A DNA stretch of 64,000 nt from Sphingomonas sp. HMP9 (GCF_013374115.1 NZ_AP022673.1:372001-436000), one strand, 5' to 3'. Positions 7,864 to 17,496 are shown, counted from the stretch's first letter. Made by a program: numbers and translations. The notes: a model not told the origin generated them from the sequence alone.

Positions 7864-9354
7864 ATGGCAACTCTCGCATTCCCCGTTCCCGCTGTGGCCG
7901 AGCCGCAGCAGCTTCCCCGCAACGTCGAGGCCGAGGCCGCGATGCTCGGCGCGATGATGATCGACAACCGGCTCGCCGACGATCTGGTCGACAAGCTCGA
8001 GCCCGGGCATTTCTTTGAACCCGTCCACGGGCGGATCTTCGCGGCGATCAAGACGCTACGCGGCAACGACATGCTGGTGACGCCGGTGACGCTGCGGCCG
8101 ATGTTCGACGCGGACGAGGGCATGCGCGAGCTTGGCGGCCCGGCGTATCTCGCCGGGCTTACGGGCAGCGGCGCCGGGCTGATCGGTGCGCGTCAGTTCG
8201 CGCAGCAGATCTATGACCTCGCGATGCTCCGCGCGCTTGTGTCGGTCGGGCGTACGCTGGTCGACCGCGCGATGGACACCTCGGAAGAGGTCAATCCGCG
8301 TGCGCAGATCGAGCTGGCCGAAGAGGAGCTGTTCAAGGTCGCGGCGGATGGCGGCTCGGAGAATACCGTGAAGTCGTTCGCGCAGGCGACGACCGCGGCG
8401 GTCAAGATGGCCGAGCGTGCGCTGAACTCGGGCGGCAATCTGTCGGGCGTGACCACGGGTATCGATTCGATCAACGCGAAGATCGGCGGCATGCATCACA
8501 GCGATCTCATGATCCTCGCCGGCCGTCCGGGCATGGGCAAGACGTCGCTCGCCACCAACATCGCGTTCAACGCCGCGCGGCGCTGGATGCGCGACATGGC
8601 CGACGGCATCGCGCCGAAAGATTCGGTCGGCGCGAAGGTCGCGTTCTTCTCGCTGGAAATGTCTGCGGATCAGCTGGCGACGCGTATTCTCGCCGAGCAG
8701 TCGCAGATCAGTTCCGAATCGCTCCGCATGGGTAAGATCAGCCGGACGGAGTTCGCACAGCTGGCGGCCGCGGCGGCTGAGCTGGAGAATCTGCCGCTGT
8801 TCATTGACGACACCGGCGGTCTGTCGATCGGCGCGCTGCACACGCGCGTCCGCCGGTTGCAGCGTCGCCACAACAACGAGATCGGGCTGGTGGTGGTCGA
8901 CTATCTCCAGCTGCTGTCTGGCTCGGGCAAGAGCAAGGATGGCAACCGAGTCCAGGAAATCTCCGAGATTTCGCGCGGGCTGAAGACGCTGGCGAAGGAC
9001 CTCAACGTGCCCGTACTGGCGCTGTCGCAGCTGTCACGCGCGGTCGAATCGCGCGAGGACAAGACGCCCATGCTCTCGGATCTTCGCGAGTCGGGCTCGA
9101 TCGAGCAGGACGCCGACATGGTCTGGTTCGTCTACCGCGAGGATTATTACGTCGCGTCGAAGGAGCCGAAGCGCCCAGCCGAAGGCGACAGCTCGAAGAT
9201 CTTCGAGGACCACGCGTCATGGGCGGCGGAGATGGAGCGGGTGTACGGTCTGGCCGAGCTGATCATCGCCAAACAGCGCCACGGCGCGACGGGCAAGGTG
9301 CGGATGAAGTTCGATCCAACGATCACGAAGTTCTCGGATCTCGCGGACTATTGA
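7864..9354 (+). CDS. dnaB: Replicative DNA helicase DnaB
   Basis: 496 residues. The N-terminal primase-interacting domain (about 18-130) is followed by a RecA-like ATPase with Walker A GRPGMGKTS at 220-228, Walker B LVVVDYLQLLSG, and the DnaB motifs ALSQLSRAVE and DLRESGSIEQDADMVWFV. No intein is present. It unwinds DNA at replication forks as a hexamer. The start is ATG 7864; an in-frame GTG nine bases earlier is less likely. Confidence 0.96.
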   Translation: MATLAFPVPAVAEPQQLPRNVEAEAAMLGAMMIDNRLADDLVDKLEPGHFFEPVHGRIFAAIKTLRGNDMLVTPVTLRPMFDADEGMRELGGPAYLAGLTGSGAGLIGARQFAQQIYDLAMLRALVSVGRTLVDRAMDTSEEVNPRAQIELAEEELFKVAADGGSENTVKSFAQATTAAVKMAERALNSGGNLSGVTTGIDSINAKIGGMHHSDLMILAGRPGMGKTSLATNIAFNAARRWMRDMADGIAPKDSVGAKVAFFSLEMSADQLATRILAEQSQISSESLRMGKISRTEFAQLAAAAAELENLPLFIDDTGGLSIGALHTRVRRLQRRHNNEIGLVVVDYLQLLSGSGKSKDGNRVQEISEISRGLKTLAKDLNVPVLALSQLSRAVESREDKTPMLSDLRESGSIEQDADMVWFVYREDYYVASKEPKRPAEGDSSKIFEDHASWAAEMERVYGLAELIIAKQRHGATGKVRMKFDPTITKFSDLADY

Positions 9355-9362
9355 GCGCCTTT

Positions 9363-9514
9363 TCCCTCGCCCCTCCGGGGAGAGGGAAGGGGCCCGCGGC
9401 CGCTTGGCCGTGGGAAGGGAGAGGGGAGTGAGGCAAGGGACGTTGCATCCCAACAACCCCTCTCCCTTCCGTCGCCTACGGCTCCTCCCTCCCTCTCCCC
9501 GGAGGGGCGAGGGA
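9363..9514. repeat. Perfect 25-bp inverted repeat between dnaB and cysH
   Basis: Positions 9363-9387 and 9490-9514 are exact reverse complements, separated by about 100 bp of purine/pyrimidine-biased sequence. Each arm also contains a smaller palindrome (CCCCTCCGGGG). Lying between convergent genes, it could form a large hairpin ending both transcripts, but there is no T-run. It belongs to the same style of repeat as family A. Confidence 0.75.
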
Positions 9515-9520
9515 GAGCAG

Positions 9521-10273
9521 TCAGATCATCGGATCGTAATCGGTCGGCGCGTGGATGCCGCATTCGACCTTGTCGAAGCTCCGCCACCGGCCGGCACGCG
9601 GATCTTCGCCAGGGGCCACCTTCGTGGTGCACGGAGCGCAGCCGATCGAGAGATAGCCCTGCGCCTCGAGCGGATGCCGCGGCAGCTGATGCTCAGCGAA
9701 ATAGGCGTCGAGCTTGGCCTTGTCCCAATCCGCCAGCGGGTTGATCTTCAGCCGGCCCTCATCCTCCTCGAACCGGGGCAGCGCGGTGCGAGTACCCGAC
9801 TGGAAGCCTTTCCGACCCGAAATCCACGCATCGAACGGCGCCAGTGCACGCCGCAACGGCTCGACCTTGCGCAGGTCGCAACAGCCATCGGGATCGTAGG
9901 ACCAGCGCAGCCCCGTCTTGTCCTTGATCGCGAGCAGACGCGGGTCGGGGCGGAACACGCGCAGGTCGGTCAGTCCCAGCTTCTCGGAAAGCTCGTCGCG
10001 GTACGCCAAGGTCTCGCCGAACATTTTCTGCGTATTGGTGAAGACTACGGGCACGTCGACATCGACCTGCGCGACCATGTGCAGGAGTACCGCCGACTCA
10101 GCCCCGAACGACGACACCGCCGCGATCCGCCCGCGCAACTCGCCGACCAGCAACTCGAACAGCATTTCCTGCGCGGACACGCCTTCGAAACGCTCCTGCA
10201 TCACCATCGCATCGGTGCGCGTGAACGCCGGCGTGACGTCGATCATGTCGAGCTTGCGCGCGGGCTCACCCAT
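9521..10273 (-). CDS. cysH: Phosphoadenylyl/adenylyl-sulfate reductase
   Basis: 250 residues. The PP-loop (SSFGAESAVLLHM) precedes two Cys pairs, CCDLRK and CAPCTTK, which in this family bind a [4Fe-4S] cluster and mark adenylyl-sulfate-accepting enzymes. The C-terminal ECGIH carries the catalytic Cys. It reduces activated sulfate to sulfite using thioredoxin. The start at 10273 overlaps the DUF934 stop by 8 bp; an in-frame ATG at 10246 is possible. Last gene of the sulfate assimilation operon. Confidence 0.92.
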   Translation of the reverse strand: MGEPARKLDMIDVTPAFTRTDAMVMQERFEGVSAQEMLFELLVGELRGRIAAVSSFGAESAVLLHMVAQVDVDVPVVFTNTQKMFGETLAYRDELSEKLGLTDLRVFRPDPRLLAIKDKTGLRWSYDPDGCCDLRKVEPLRRALAPFDAWISGRKGFQSGTRTALPRFEEDEGRLKINPLADWDKAKLDAYFAEHQLPRHPLEAQGYLSIGCAPCTTKVAPGEDPRAGRWRSFDKVECGIHAPTDYDPMI

Positions 10274-10706
10274 GGCGCAGCTTCCACACCGGCACCGCGC
10301 CATCCGCCGCCTTCTGATACGGCGTGTCGTACCGCTCAAGGCTCGCGCGCAGCACGTCGATGTCGATCGGCGCTTGCGGCGCAAAGCTGTCGAAACCGCA
10401 GCGCCGCATCAGCGGAATCTGGTCGACGAGTACGTCCCCCTGCGCGCGGAGTTCACCGGTATAGCCCGCCTCGCGCAGGATCCGCGCGGACGAATAGCCG
10501 CGACCGTCGCGGTAGCCGGGGAAGCTCACCTCGATCAGCGCGAGCTGGGCGATCTGCGGCAGCAGCGCGCGCGCGTCGTCGCCGGCCTCGAGCCGCACGG
10601 CAGCCGCGTTGCTCTGGCCGATGAACGAGTCGAGCGTCACCGCAGGCTCGTCATGCGGCTCGTCGTCGCGGAAGCGCAGCAGCGTCTGGTCCGGATACTC
10701 AACCAT
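10266..10706 (-). CDS. DUF934 protein, sulfite-reduction accessory
   Basis: 146 residues, DUF934. It has a TIM-barrel-like pattern with ALIEVSFPGYRDGRGYS, the conserved GRGYSSARILRE and DVLVDQIPLM motifs. The family nearly always sits between cysI and cysH in alphaproteobacteria, as here, and is presumed to help sulfite reduction. Its reaction is not established. ATG 10706 overlaps the end of cysI by 8 bp. Confidence 0.85.
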   Translation of the reverse strand: MVEYPDQTLLRFRDDEPHDEPAVTLDSFIGQSNAAAVRLEAGDDARALLPQIAQLALIEVSFPGYRDGRGYSSARILREAGYTGELRAQGDVLVDQIPLMRRCGFDSFAPQAPIDIDVLRASLERYDTPYQKAADGAVPVWKLRHG

Positions 10707-12330
10707 AGATCGCCTCCTTGAACGTCTCGAAGCCGACGCGGCGGTAGGTGTCGAGGAACCGCTCGCCGGGGTCGCGGATCTCAAGATAGCGGTCGGTGAC
10801 GCGCTCGATCGCGTCGACAACGCCGTCCTCCGAGAAGCCGGGTCCGGTGATCTTGGCGAGGCTCACATCCTCTGCGCCCGAGCCACCGAGCGAGAGCTGG
10901 TAATTCTCGGTGCCCTTCTTGTCGACGCCGAGGATGCCGATGTGCCCGGCATGGTGATGCCCGCAGGCGTTGATGCAGCCGCTGATCTTGAGCTTCAGTT
11001 CACCCAGGTCGCGCTGACGATCGAGGCTGCCGAAGCGCGTCGCGATCTTCTGTGCGAGCGGGATCGAGCGCGCATTGGCGAGGCTGCAATAATCGAGACC
11101 GGGGCAGGCGATGATGTCGCTGATCAGGTCGAGATTGGCCTCGGCCAGACCCGCCTCGTTGAGCGTCGACCACACCGCGTGCAGATCGGCGATGCGGACA
11201 TGCGGCAGGACGATGTTCTGCGCATGCGTCACACGCAGTTCGTCGAAGCTGTAGCGCGTGCCGAGATCGGCCATCACGTCGATCTGATCGGCCGACGCGT
11301 CGCCGGGGATGCCGCCGACGGGCTTCAGGCTGATGTTGACGATCGCATAGCCCGGCTGCTTGTGGGCTTTCACGTTCTGGTCGAGCCAGACCGCGAAGTC
11401 GGGATCGCCGCGGTCGATCTCGGCGGATGCGTTCTCCTCGAACGCGGGCGCGCCGAAGTGGCTCGTGATCCGCTCGAGCTCGGCGCGCGGGGGATCGAGG
11501 CCGAGGCCCTTCACCGCGGCGAACTCCTCCTCGACCTGACGGCGATAGTCGTCGGGGCCGATCTCGTGGAGCAGGATCTTGATTCGCGCCTTGTAGATGT
11601 TGTCGCGGCGGCCGTAGCGATTATAGACGCGCAGGCACGCCTCGAGATAGCTCATCAGGTCGTCGGCGGGGACGAAATCGCGGATCTCGTGGCTGATCAT
11701 CGGCGTACGACCCATGCCGCCGCCAACATAGATCTTCGCGCCGAGTTCACCGTCGCGGACATGCAGACCGATGCCGATGTCGTGCAGCCGCATCGCCGCG
11801 CGATCCTCATCCGCCGCGATCACGCAGATCTTGAACTTGCGCGGAAGGTAGGTGAATTCGGGGTGGAACGTGCTCCACTGGCGGATCAGTTCGGCCCAGG
11901 GGCGCGGATCGGCGACCTCGTCCGCGGCGGCGCCGGCGAACTGGTCGGAACTGATGTTGCGGATGCAGTTGCCCGACGTCTGGATGGCATGCATCTCGAC
12001 CGTCGACAGCTCCTGGAGGATGTCCGGGGTCTGATCGAGCTGGATCCAGTTGAACTGGATGTTCTGCCGCGTCGTGAAATGCCCGTAGCCACGATCGTAC
12101 TTGCGCGCGATATGGCCGAGCATCCGCATCTGCCGGCCGTCGAGCGTGCCGTACGGCACCGCGACGCGCAGCATGTACGCGTGGAGCTGCAGGTACAGGC
12201 CGTTCATCAGCCGCAGCGGCTTGAACTGATCCTCGGTCAGCTCGCCCGAGAGGCGGCGGCGGACCTGATCGCGGAACTCGTCAACGCGCTGGTCGACGAT
12301 CGCCTGGTCATATTCGTCATATTTGTACAT
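10699..12330 (-). CDS. cysI: Sulfite reductase (hemoprotein) / nitrite-sulfite reductase family
   Basis: 543 residues with two ferredoxin-like halves. The siroheme/[4Fe-4S] ligands are visible as C-X5-C (CPGLDYCSLA) and C-X3-C (SGCINACGHH). It reduces sulfite to sulfide with six electrons. Context (cobA-type methyltransferase, DUF2849, DUF934, cysH) argues for sulfite rather than nitrite. No flavoprotein CysJ is adjacent, so the donor is likely ferredoxin or a separate reductase. Confidence 0.92.
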   Translation of the reverse strand: MYKYDEYDQAIVDQRVDEFRDQVRRRLSGELTEDQFKPLRLMNGLYLQLHAYMLRVAVPYGTLDGRQMRMLGHIARKYDRGYGHFTTRQNIQFNWIQLDQTPDILQELSTVEMHAIQTSGNCIRNISSDQFAGAAADEVADPRPWAELIRQWSTFHPEFTYLPRKFKICVIAADEDRAAMRLHDIGIGLHVRDGELGAKIYVGGGMGRTPMISHEIRDFVPADDLMSYLEACLRVYNRYGRRDNIYKARIKILLHEIGPDDYRRQVEEEFAAVKGLGLDPPRAELERITSHFGAPAFEENASAEIDRGDPDFAVWLDQNVKAHKQPGYAIVNISLKPVGGIPGDASADQIDVMADLGTRYSFDELRVTHAQNIVLPHVRIADLHAVWSTLNEAGLAEANLDLISDIIACPGLDYCSLANARSIPLAQKIATRFGSLDRQRDLGELKLKISGCINACGHHHAGHIGILGVDKKGTENYQLSLGGSGAEDVSLAKITGPGFSEDGVVDAIERVTDRYLEIRDPGERFLDTYRRVGFETFKEAIYG

Positions 12331-12331
12331 G

Positions 12332-12628
12332 TCAGATCACCCAGCTGCCGGCATCGGGGTCGGCGGGTTTGAGAGTCAAATCGGGTCGCATCGTCGGGCC
12401 CAGCGCGCGGATGCGGTCCTTGATGTGCGCAGGGCGGGGACCCTCGTCGGTCTGCGTTGCCTCGATCAGATAGGGGACGTTGACGCGGCGCGCGCCTTCC
12501 TCCGCCTGGAGGATCGCCTCGCCAGCCACCCCGACGTCGGTCGCGTCCTCGACGTGGCGGGACCAGCCAGAGCCGGTCCACCAGACGACGTCGCCGGTGG
12601 GAAGATCGTTTCCGGTCAACAGCTTCAT
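12332..12628 (-). CDS. DUF2849 protein
   Basis: 98 residues, small and soluble, with a conserved beginning (KLLTGNDLPTGDVVWW) and a hydrophilic C-terminus. DUF2849 members sit just upstream of the sulfite reductase in alphaproteobacteria, which is the arrangement here (1 bp before cysI, ATGA overlap with the methyltransferase). The role is unproven; an accessory or donor-interaction role in sulfite reduction is inferred from linkage. Confidence 0.82.
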   Translation of the reverse strand: MKLLTGNDLPTGDVVWWTGSGWSRHVEDATDVGVAGEAILQAEEGARRVNVPYLIEATQTDEGPRPAHIKDRIRALGPTMRPDLTLKPADPDAGSWVI

Positions 12629-13416
12629 GCGGCGGCGTCCTCTGCTACGCGGGCCCAGCGGGCGAGTTTGTCTTCGGCATCCGACAGTTCGACGACTTCA
12701 CCGACGACGATGATCGCGGGGCTTTTGACAGCCTCCCGCGTCACCATCGCGCCGAGATCGGCGAGCAGCGTGCGGATCGCACGGCTCCCTTGCAACGTAC
12801 CGCGTTCGAGGACGGCGACAGGCATGTCGGGCGCGACGCCATCGGCCATGAGCTTGTCGGCAATCTCGGTCGCGGTGGCGATGCCCATGTAGATGACCAG
12901 CGTGCGGCCTTGGCCAGCGAGCCCAGACCAGTCCTGCTCGGTCAGCCCCTTGCACTGGCCGGCTACGAAGCTGACCGCGCTCGAATGGTCGCGGTGCGTG
13001 AGCGGCAGCATCGCTTCGGCGGCGCACCCGAGTGCAGCCGAAACGCCGGGGATCACTTCGACGGGCAGACCGGCAGCGCGGACCGCCTCGACTTCCTCGC
13101 CACCGCGACCGAACACGAACGGATCGCCGCCCTTGAGGCGAATGACGATCGCGCCGGTCTTCACATGCGCGATGATCAGCGCGTTGATCGCCTCCTGCGG
13201 CAGCGTGTGGCGGGCGCGCTGCTTGGCGACCGAGATGCGCTGCGCCGACGACGGCGCGATGTCGAGCACGCGCGGGTCGATCAGCCCGTCATGCACGACG
13301 ACATCCGCGGTCTTCAGCGCCTCGACCGCGCGGACGGTGAGGAGCCCGGGATCGCCCGGGCCTGCGCCCACGAGGATGACGCGCCCGCGGGCGGTTGGGT
13401 CTAGGAGACTTGCCAT
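12625..13416 (-). CDS. cobA: Uroporphyrinogen-III C-methyltransferase
   Basis: 263 residues. The SUMT fold starts with VGAGPGDPGLLTVRAVEAL and has the RLKGGDPFVFGRGGEE and GVSAALGCAA motifs. It makes precorrin-2, the siroheme precursor. There is no CysG dehydrogenase/chelatase domain, so those steps need another protein. As first gene of the sulfate reduction operon it supplies siroheme for the reductase. ATG 13416 gives the family N-terminus. The symbol cobA (or sumT) is functional, not cobalamin-specific. Confidence 0.9.
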   Translation of the reverse strand: MASLLDPTARGRVILVGAGPGDPGLLTVRAVEALKTADVVVHDGLIDPRVLDIAPSSAQRISVAKQRARHTLPQEAINALIIAHVKTGAIVIRLKGGDPFVFGRGGEEVEAVRAAGLPVEVIPGVSAALGCAAEAMLPLTHRDHSSAVSFVAGQCKGLTEQDWSGLAGQGRTLVIYMGIATATEIADKLMADGVAPDMPVAVLERGTLQGSRAIRTLLADLGAMVTREAVKSPAIIVVGEVVELSDAEDKLARWARVAEDAAA

Positions 13417-13528
13417 GCTCGGGAGATGGGCGGCAACGCGCTGCGCCGCAACCGAATGATGCTTTGGCGGGAGGTAGGATTGCTTTTGCCGACCGTGTCG
13501 ATCGACATGCCCGGCTGACGGACCCAAC

Positions 13529-13653
13529 GATCCTCTCCCGCCAGGGGGAGCTGGCTGGCTCTTGCCAGACGGAGGGGGAGGTAAGCGACGACCGCTGCTC
13601 CGTGTCCGCCCCTTCCGTCGCTTCGCGCCACCTCCCCCTAGCGGGGGAGGATC
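13529..13653. repeat. Palindromic intergenic repeat, family A (full copy)
   Basis: Outer arms GATCCTCTCCCGCCAGGGGG (from 13529) and the near-complement ending GGGGGAGGATC (to 13653) enclose an inner GGAGGGGGAGG/CCTCCCCC pair. It fills most of the gap between astD (3' end) and the 5' side of the sulfate operon. It is a compound REP-like element related to the copies at 861 and 24143. Confidence 0.7.
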
Positions 13654-13660
13654 GCGGTAG

Positions 13661-15073
13661 TCAGCCGTCAGCCAGGCCGATCCCGATGCTGGCGCGGGCG
13701 CTCTCGGACTCGCTGCTGACCACTGGGTACGCACAGTAATCTGCCGCGTAATAGGCGCTCGGCCGGTGATTGCCCGACCAGCCGATGCCACCGAAAGGCG
13801 CACCCGAGGAGGCACCATTGGTCGGCTTGTTCCAGTTAACGATGCCCGCGCGGATATTCGCCCAGAAGCGGTCGTACAGCGACGGAGTCTGACTGATCAG
13901 CGAGGCGGACAGGCCGTAGCGCGTGTTGTTTGCCTCCGCGATCGCGGCGTCGAAATCGTCGACGCGGATGACCTGCAGGATCGGGCCGAACAGCTCGATG
14001 TCGGGGCGGTCGGCAATGTCGGTCACGTCGATAATCGCGGGCTTCAGGAACGGCAGTGTCTCGACCGGGCGTTCGAGATGGCGGATCGCGCGCCCGCCGC
14101 GAGTCAGCAGTTCGAGGAAGCTCTCGCCGAGCTGGTCCGCCGCCTCGTTGTCGATCACCGGCCCCATGAACGGCGCCGGGTTCGCGTGCGGTTCGCCGAC
14201 GATGATCCGCCCCACCATCTTGTCCAGCGTCGCGATCAGGGGATCGTAGAGCCGCGTGTCGACGATCAGCCGGCGCGCGGCGGTGCAGCGCTGGCCTGCG
14301 GTCGTGAAGGCGGACTGGATGATCAGCACTGCCGCAGTGTGCAGGTCGGGCGTGTCCCAGACGACGATCGGGTTGTTGCCGCCCATCTCGAGCGCGAGGA
14401 TCTTCTCGGGCTTTTCCGCGAACGCGCGGTTGAGCGCGAGGCCGGTGCGCGCCGAGCCGGTGAAGAGCAGCCCGTCGATACCGGGATGCGCGGCGAGTGC
14501 CTTGCCCTCGTTCGGGCCGCCGATGACGAGGCGGATGCACTCGGCGGGGACTCCGGCGGCGCGAAAACATTCGACGAGGAACGCGCCGACCGCGGGAGTC
14601 TTTTCGGACGGCTTGAAGACGACCGCATTGCCGGCGATCAGCGCCGGCACGATGTGCCCGTTGGGCAGATGCGCGGGAAAATTATACGGCCCGAGCACGG
14701 CCAGCACGCCGTGCGGCTTGTGGCGGACGGCGATGCGCGAGCCCATCGTCGCCTCCAGCCGGCGCTGCGCGGTGCGATCGGCATAGGCGCTGACCGAAAT
14801 GTCGACCTTGGCGATGACGGTATCGACCTCGCCGCGCGCTTCCCAGATCGGCTTGCCCGTTTCGCGTGCGATCAGGTCGGTGAACGCGTCGTTGCGCTGG
14901 CGGACGATATTGGCGAAGCGCCGCATCGTCTCGATCCGGAACGCGAGCGGCTTCGATGCCCAGCTCGACCAGCCCGCACGCGCAGTCGCAACTTCGAGAT
15001 CGACGTCGCCGATCGGATGACGCCAGAGGACCGCGCCGGTGGCCGGTTCGTGGGAAATGATCTCATCGGACAT
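13661..15073 (-). CDS. astD: Succinylglutamate-semialdehyde dehydrogenase
   Basis: 470 residues, aldehyde dehydrogenase superfamily. Typical AstD signatures are visible: LGPYNFPAHLPNGHIVPAL, the catalytic Glu in ALEMGGNNP, the nucleophile Cys in TTAGQRCTAARRL, and FGGIGWSGNHRPSAYYAADY. It oxidises N-succinylglutamate semialdehyde in the arginine succinyltransferase pathway. No astA, astB, astC or astE is nearby. ATG 15073 chosen. Confidence 0.9.
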   Translation of the reverse strand: MSDEIISHEPATGAVLWRHPIGDVDLEVATARAGWSSWASKPLAFRIETMRRFANIVRQRNDAFTDLIARETGKPIWEARGEVDTVIAKVDISVSAYADRTAQRRLEATMGSRIAVRHKPHGVLAVLGPYNFPAHLPNGHIVPALIAGNAVVFKPSEKTPAVGAFLVECFRAAGVPAECIRLVIGGPNEGKALAAHPGIDGLLFTGSARTGLALNRAFAEKPEKILALEMGGNNPIVVWDTPDLHTAAVLIIQSAFTTAGQRCTAARRLIVDTRLYDPLIATLDKMVGRIIVGEPHANPAPFMGPVIDNEAADQLGESFLELLTRGGRAIRHLERPVETLPFLKPAIIDVTDIADRPDIELFGPILQVIRVDDFDAAIAEANNTRYGLSASLISQTPSLYDRFWANIRAGIVNWNKPTNGASSGAPFGGIGWSGNHRPSAYYAADYCAYPVVSSESESARASIGIGLADG

Positions 15074-15218
15074 GGCGCTGCTCTTGCCTTGATTTTCGGC
15101 AAGTTTCCACTGGCCGTGAAAGGGTGGCGTACGATCGTCCCCGGCAAGGGGGAGGCGGCGCCGAAGGTGACGGAGGGCTAGGACAAGCAACGCCGGTTGG
15201 CGCGTACCGTCCCCGCAG

Positions 15219-16577
15219 TCAGGCCAGCGCCTCGCCCATGGCGCGGATTGCGGCGACCTTGGCGTTTAGCATCGTCCAGTCGTCGTGCTCCGCGATCGGG
15301 GCCCAGATCGCTTCGACCTCCTCGATCAGCATGCTGCACGGTTCGCCCGACCAATAGGGGTGCGATCGGTCTTTACGGGGTTCGTAGGCGCCGAGCGCAG
15401 TGCGGACCTCGGCCCAGGGTTCTGCGTAGGTGTCTGGCAGCATGCCGCCAAAGGCGTCGAAGAAGAACCGGTCGATGCCGACGCCCGAGGTGCGCAGCGC
15501 GCGCTCGGTGGCCTGGACGAGGTCGCGATCGGTGTCCGGATCGCGCGGTCGGACGCCAAGGCGCCAGAGGATCGCCTCGGTCACTTCGGATTGGTAGCGG
15601 GGGCCGAACGTGTCGAGTGCGGCCACCAGCGGATCGCTGTCGGCGATCTGGCGGAGCGCGACGGCAAGCTGCATCACGTCCCAGTGGATCGCCTCGGGCT
15701 GGCGACCGAACGCGTAGAGCCCCTGATGGTCGAAATAGGCGGCGGTGAAGGCCGGATCCCACGTCGGGGCAAACCGCCACGGGCCATAGTCGAAGCTCTC
15801 GCCGGTGACGTTAATATTGTCCGAATTGAGCACGCCGTGGACGAATCCCGCTGCCATGTAGCGTGCTGAGAGGCGTGCGGTGCGGGCGACGACGAGCTCG
15901 AGCAGGCGGACCGGATCGTCGCTGTCCTCGTCGTAGAGGTTGCGCAGTGTGTAGCCGACCAGTTTGCGCAGCGCCGCTTCGTCGCGCTCATAGGCGAGGC
16001 GCTGGAAGCTGCCGATGCGGACATGGCTGTGGTTGAGCCGGACCAGGACGGCGGAGCGCGTCGGGCTGGGTTCGTCGCCACGCTGCAGCGCCTCGCCCGT
16101 CTCGATCAGCGACAGCGTACGCGAGGTCGGCACGTTGAGCGCCTCCAGCATCTCGGTCGCAAGGATCTCGCGCATGCCGCCCTTGAGCGTGAGGCGACCG
16201 TCGCCGGCACGGCTCCACGGGGTCTGGCCCGAACCCTTGGTGCCGAGGTCCATCAGGCGACCGCGGTCGTCGCGCATCTGGGCGAAGGTGAAGCCGCGGC
16301 CGTCGCCAAGATCGGGATTGTAGCTGCGGAACTGGTGGCCGTGGTAGCGCAGCGCGAGCGGCTGCGGCAGCGTCTCGGGCAGGGGTGCGAACCGTCCGAA
16401 ATGGCGGGTCCAGTCCTCGTCGCTCAGCGCGTCGAGGCCGATCTGAGCGGCGGCGCGGTCGTTGCGGAAGCGGAGGCTCGTCTCGGGGAAATCGGCGGGC
16501 GCGACGGGATCGAAGAAGCCGTCGCCGAGGTCGAGGAGCTTTGCTTCGGGGCGATACACTTGCGGGTCGATGGGCAT
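15219..16577 (-). CDS. selO: SelO-type protein adenylyltransferase (UPF0061)
   Basis: 452 residues. Pseudokinase fold with LGTKGSGQTPWSR and GDGRLTLKGGMREIL near the nucleotide site, and the HGVLNSDNINVTGESFDYGP block that holds the metal-binding Asn/Asp. SelO enzymes transfer AMP to protein hydroxyls and help in redox stress. There is no C-terminal selenocysteine/Cys motif, which is common in bacterial forms. It lies 145 bp upstream of astD on the same strand. Confidence 0.9.
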   Translation of the reverse strand: MPIDPQVYRPEAKLLDLGDGFFDPVAPADFPETSLRFRNDRAAAQIGLDALSDEDWTRHFGRFAPLPETLPQPLALRYHGHQFRSYNPDLGDGRGFTFAQMRDDRGRLMDLGTKGSGQTPWSRAGDGRLTLKGGMREILATEMLEALNVPTSRTLSLIETGEALQRGDEPSPTRSAVLVRLNHSHVRIGSFQRLAYERDEAALRKLVGYTLRNLYDEDSDDPVRLLELVVARTARLSARYMAAGFVHGVLNSDNINVTGESFDYGPWRFAPTWDPAFTAAYFDHQGLYAFGRQPEAIHWDVMQLAVALRQIADSDPLVAALDTFGPRYQSEVTEAILWRLGVRPRDPDTDRDLVQATERALRTSGVGIDRFFFDAFGGMLPDTYAEPWAEVRTALGAYEPRKDRSHPYWSGEPCSMLIEEVEAIWAPIAEHDDWTMLNAKVAAIRAMGEALA

Positions 16578-16614
16578 GCGGCGATATGGTGGCCGCTACC
16601 CGAAGGACGCAACC

Positions 16615-17496
16615 ATGGCCGCTTACGAAAACCTCTATTGGTGGTCCAACGACGGGCTGAGACTGCACGCGCGGGACTATCCGGGCGGTGCGGAAGGCCA
16701 GCCACCGATCATCTGCATGCCGGGGCTGACCCGGAATGCGCGCGATTACGATGCGCTGGCGGCAAGGCTGGCAGGGCGCTGGCGGCTGATCACGGTGGAT
16801 TTTCGTGGCCGGGGAGAGAGCGCCTACGCCAAGGAGCCGATGACGTACGTGCCGCTGACGTACGTGCAGGACGTCGAGGCATTGCTGACCGAGATCGGCG
16901 CCAACCGCTACATCGCGTTCGGGACGTCGCTCGGCGGGATCGTCACGATGCTGATGGCAGGGCCCTCCAGAGGCCGGATGGCGGCGGCACTGCTCAACGA
17001 CGTCGGTCCGGAGATCGACGCGCAGGGCCTGTCGCGGATTCGCGGCTATGTCGGCAAGGCGAGCGTCTTCCCGACCTGGATGCACGCCGCGCGGTGCGTC
17101 GCGGAGAATAACGGCGACGTCTATCCGGACTGGCAGATCGAGGACTGGCTGGCGATGGCCAAGCGATTGTACCGGCTGAACAGTTCGGGACGGATCGTGC
17201 TCGATTATGATCTGAAGATCGCCGAGCCGTTCCGGGTGCCGGGCGACGAGGCGGGGCCCGACATGTGGCAGGCGCTGGCTTCGCTTCGCGACGTGCCCAC
17301 GCTGATCGTCCGCGGTGGCCGGTCGGACCTGTTGTCGGCGGCGACGGCGGAGCGGATGGCGGCGTCGCTGGATCAGGCCGAGCTGGTGACGGTACCGGGC
17401 GTCGGCCATGCGCCGACGCTGAGCGAGGCGATGCTGCAGGCGCCGATCGACCAGTTGCTGGCGCGTGCGCTTGAGGGGGCGGCGATCCGCGCCTAA
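16615..17496 (+). CDS. Alpha/beta hydrolase
   Basis: 293 residues. It has the oxyanion region (CMPGLTRNARDYDALA), the nucleophile elbow FGTSLGG, a late acid in GRSDLL and the catalytic His in GVGHAP. Substrate cannot be assigned; epoxide hydrolase, esterase and lactonase are all possible. ATG 16615 is preceded by GAAGGA. It is divergent from selO, sharing the 37-bp gap, and followed by an SDR gene. Confidence 0.85.
   Translation: MAAYENLYWWSNDGLRLHARDYPGGAEGQPPIICMPGLTRNARDYDALAARLAGRWRLITVDFRGRGESAYAKEPMTYVPLTYVQDVEALLTEIGANRYIAFGTSLGGIVTMLMAGPSRGRMAAALLNDVGPEIDAQGLSRIRGYVGKASVFPTWMHAARCVAENNGDVYPDWQIEDWLAMAKRLYRLNSSGRIVLDYDLKIAEPFRVPGDEAGPDMWQALASLRDVPTLIVRGGRSDLLSAATAERMAASLDQAELVTVPGVGHAPTLSEAMLQAPIDQLLARALEGAAIRA

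Noticed and set aside
10609..12372. 587-codon plus-strand frame opposite cysI
   Set aside because: Antisense to the sulfite reductase with clear Fe-S motifs; no domain visible in the shadow.
13766..15181. 471-codon plus-strand frame opposite astD
   Set aside because: Shadow of the dehydrogenase; product is charged low-complexity sequence.
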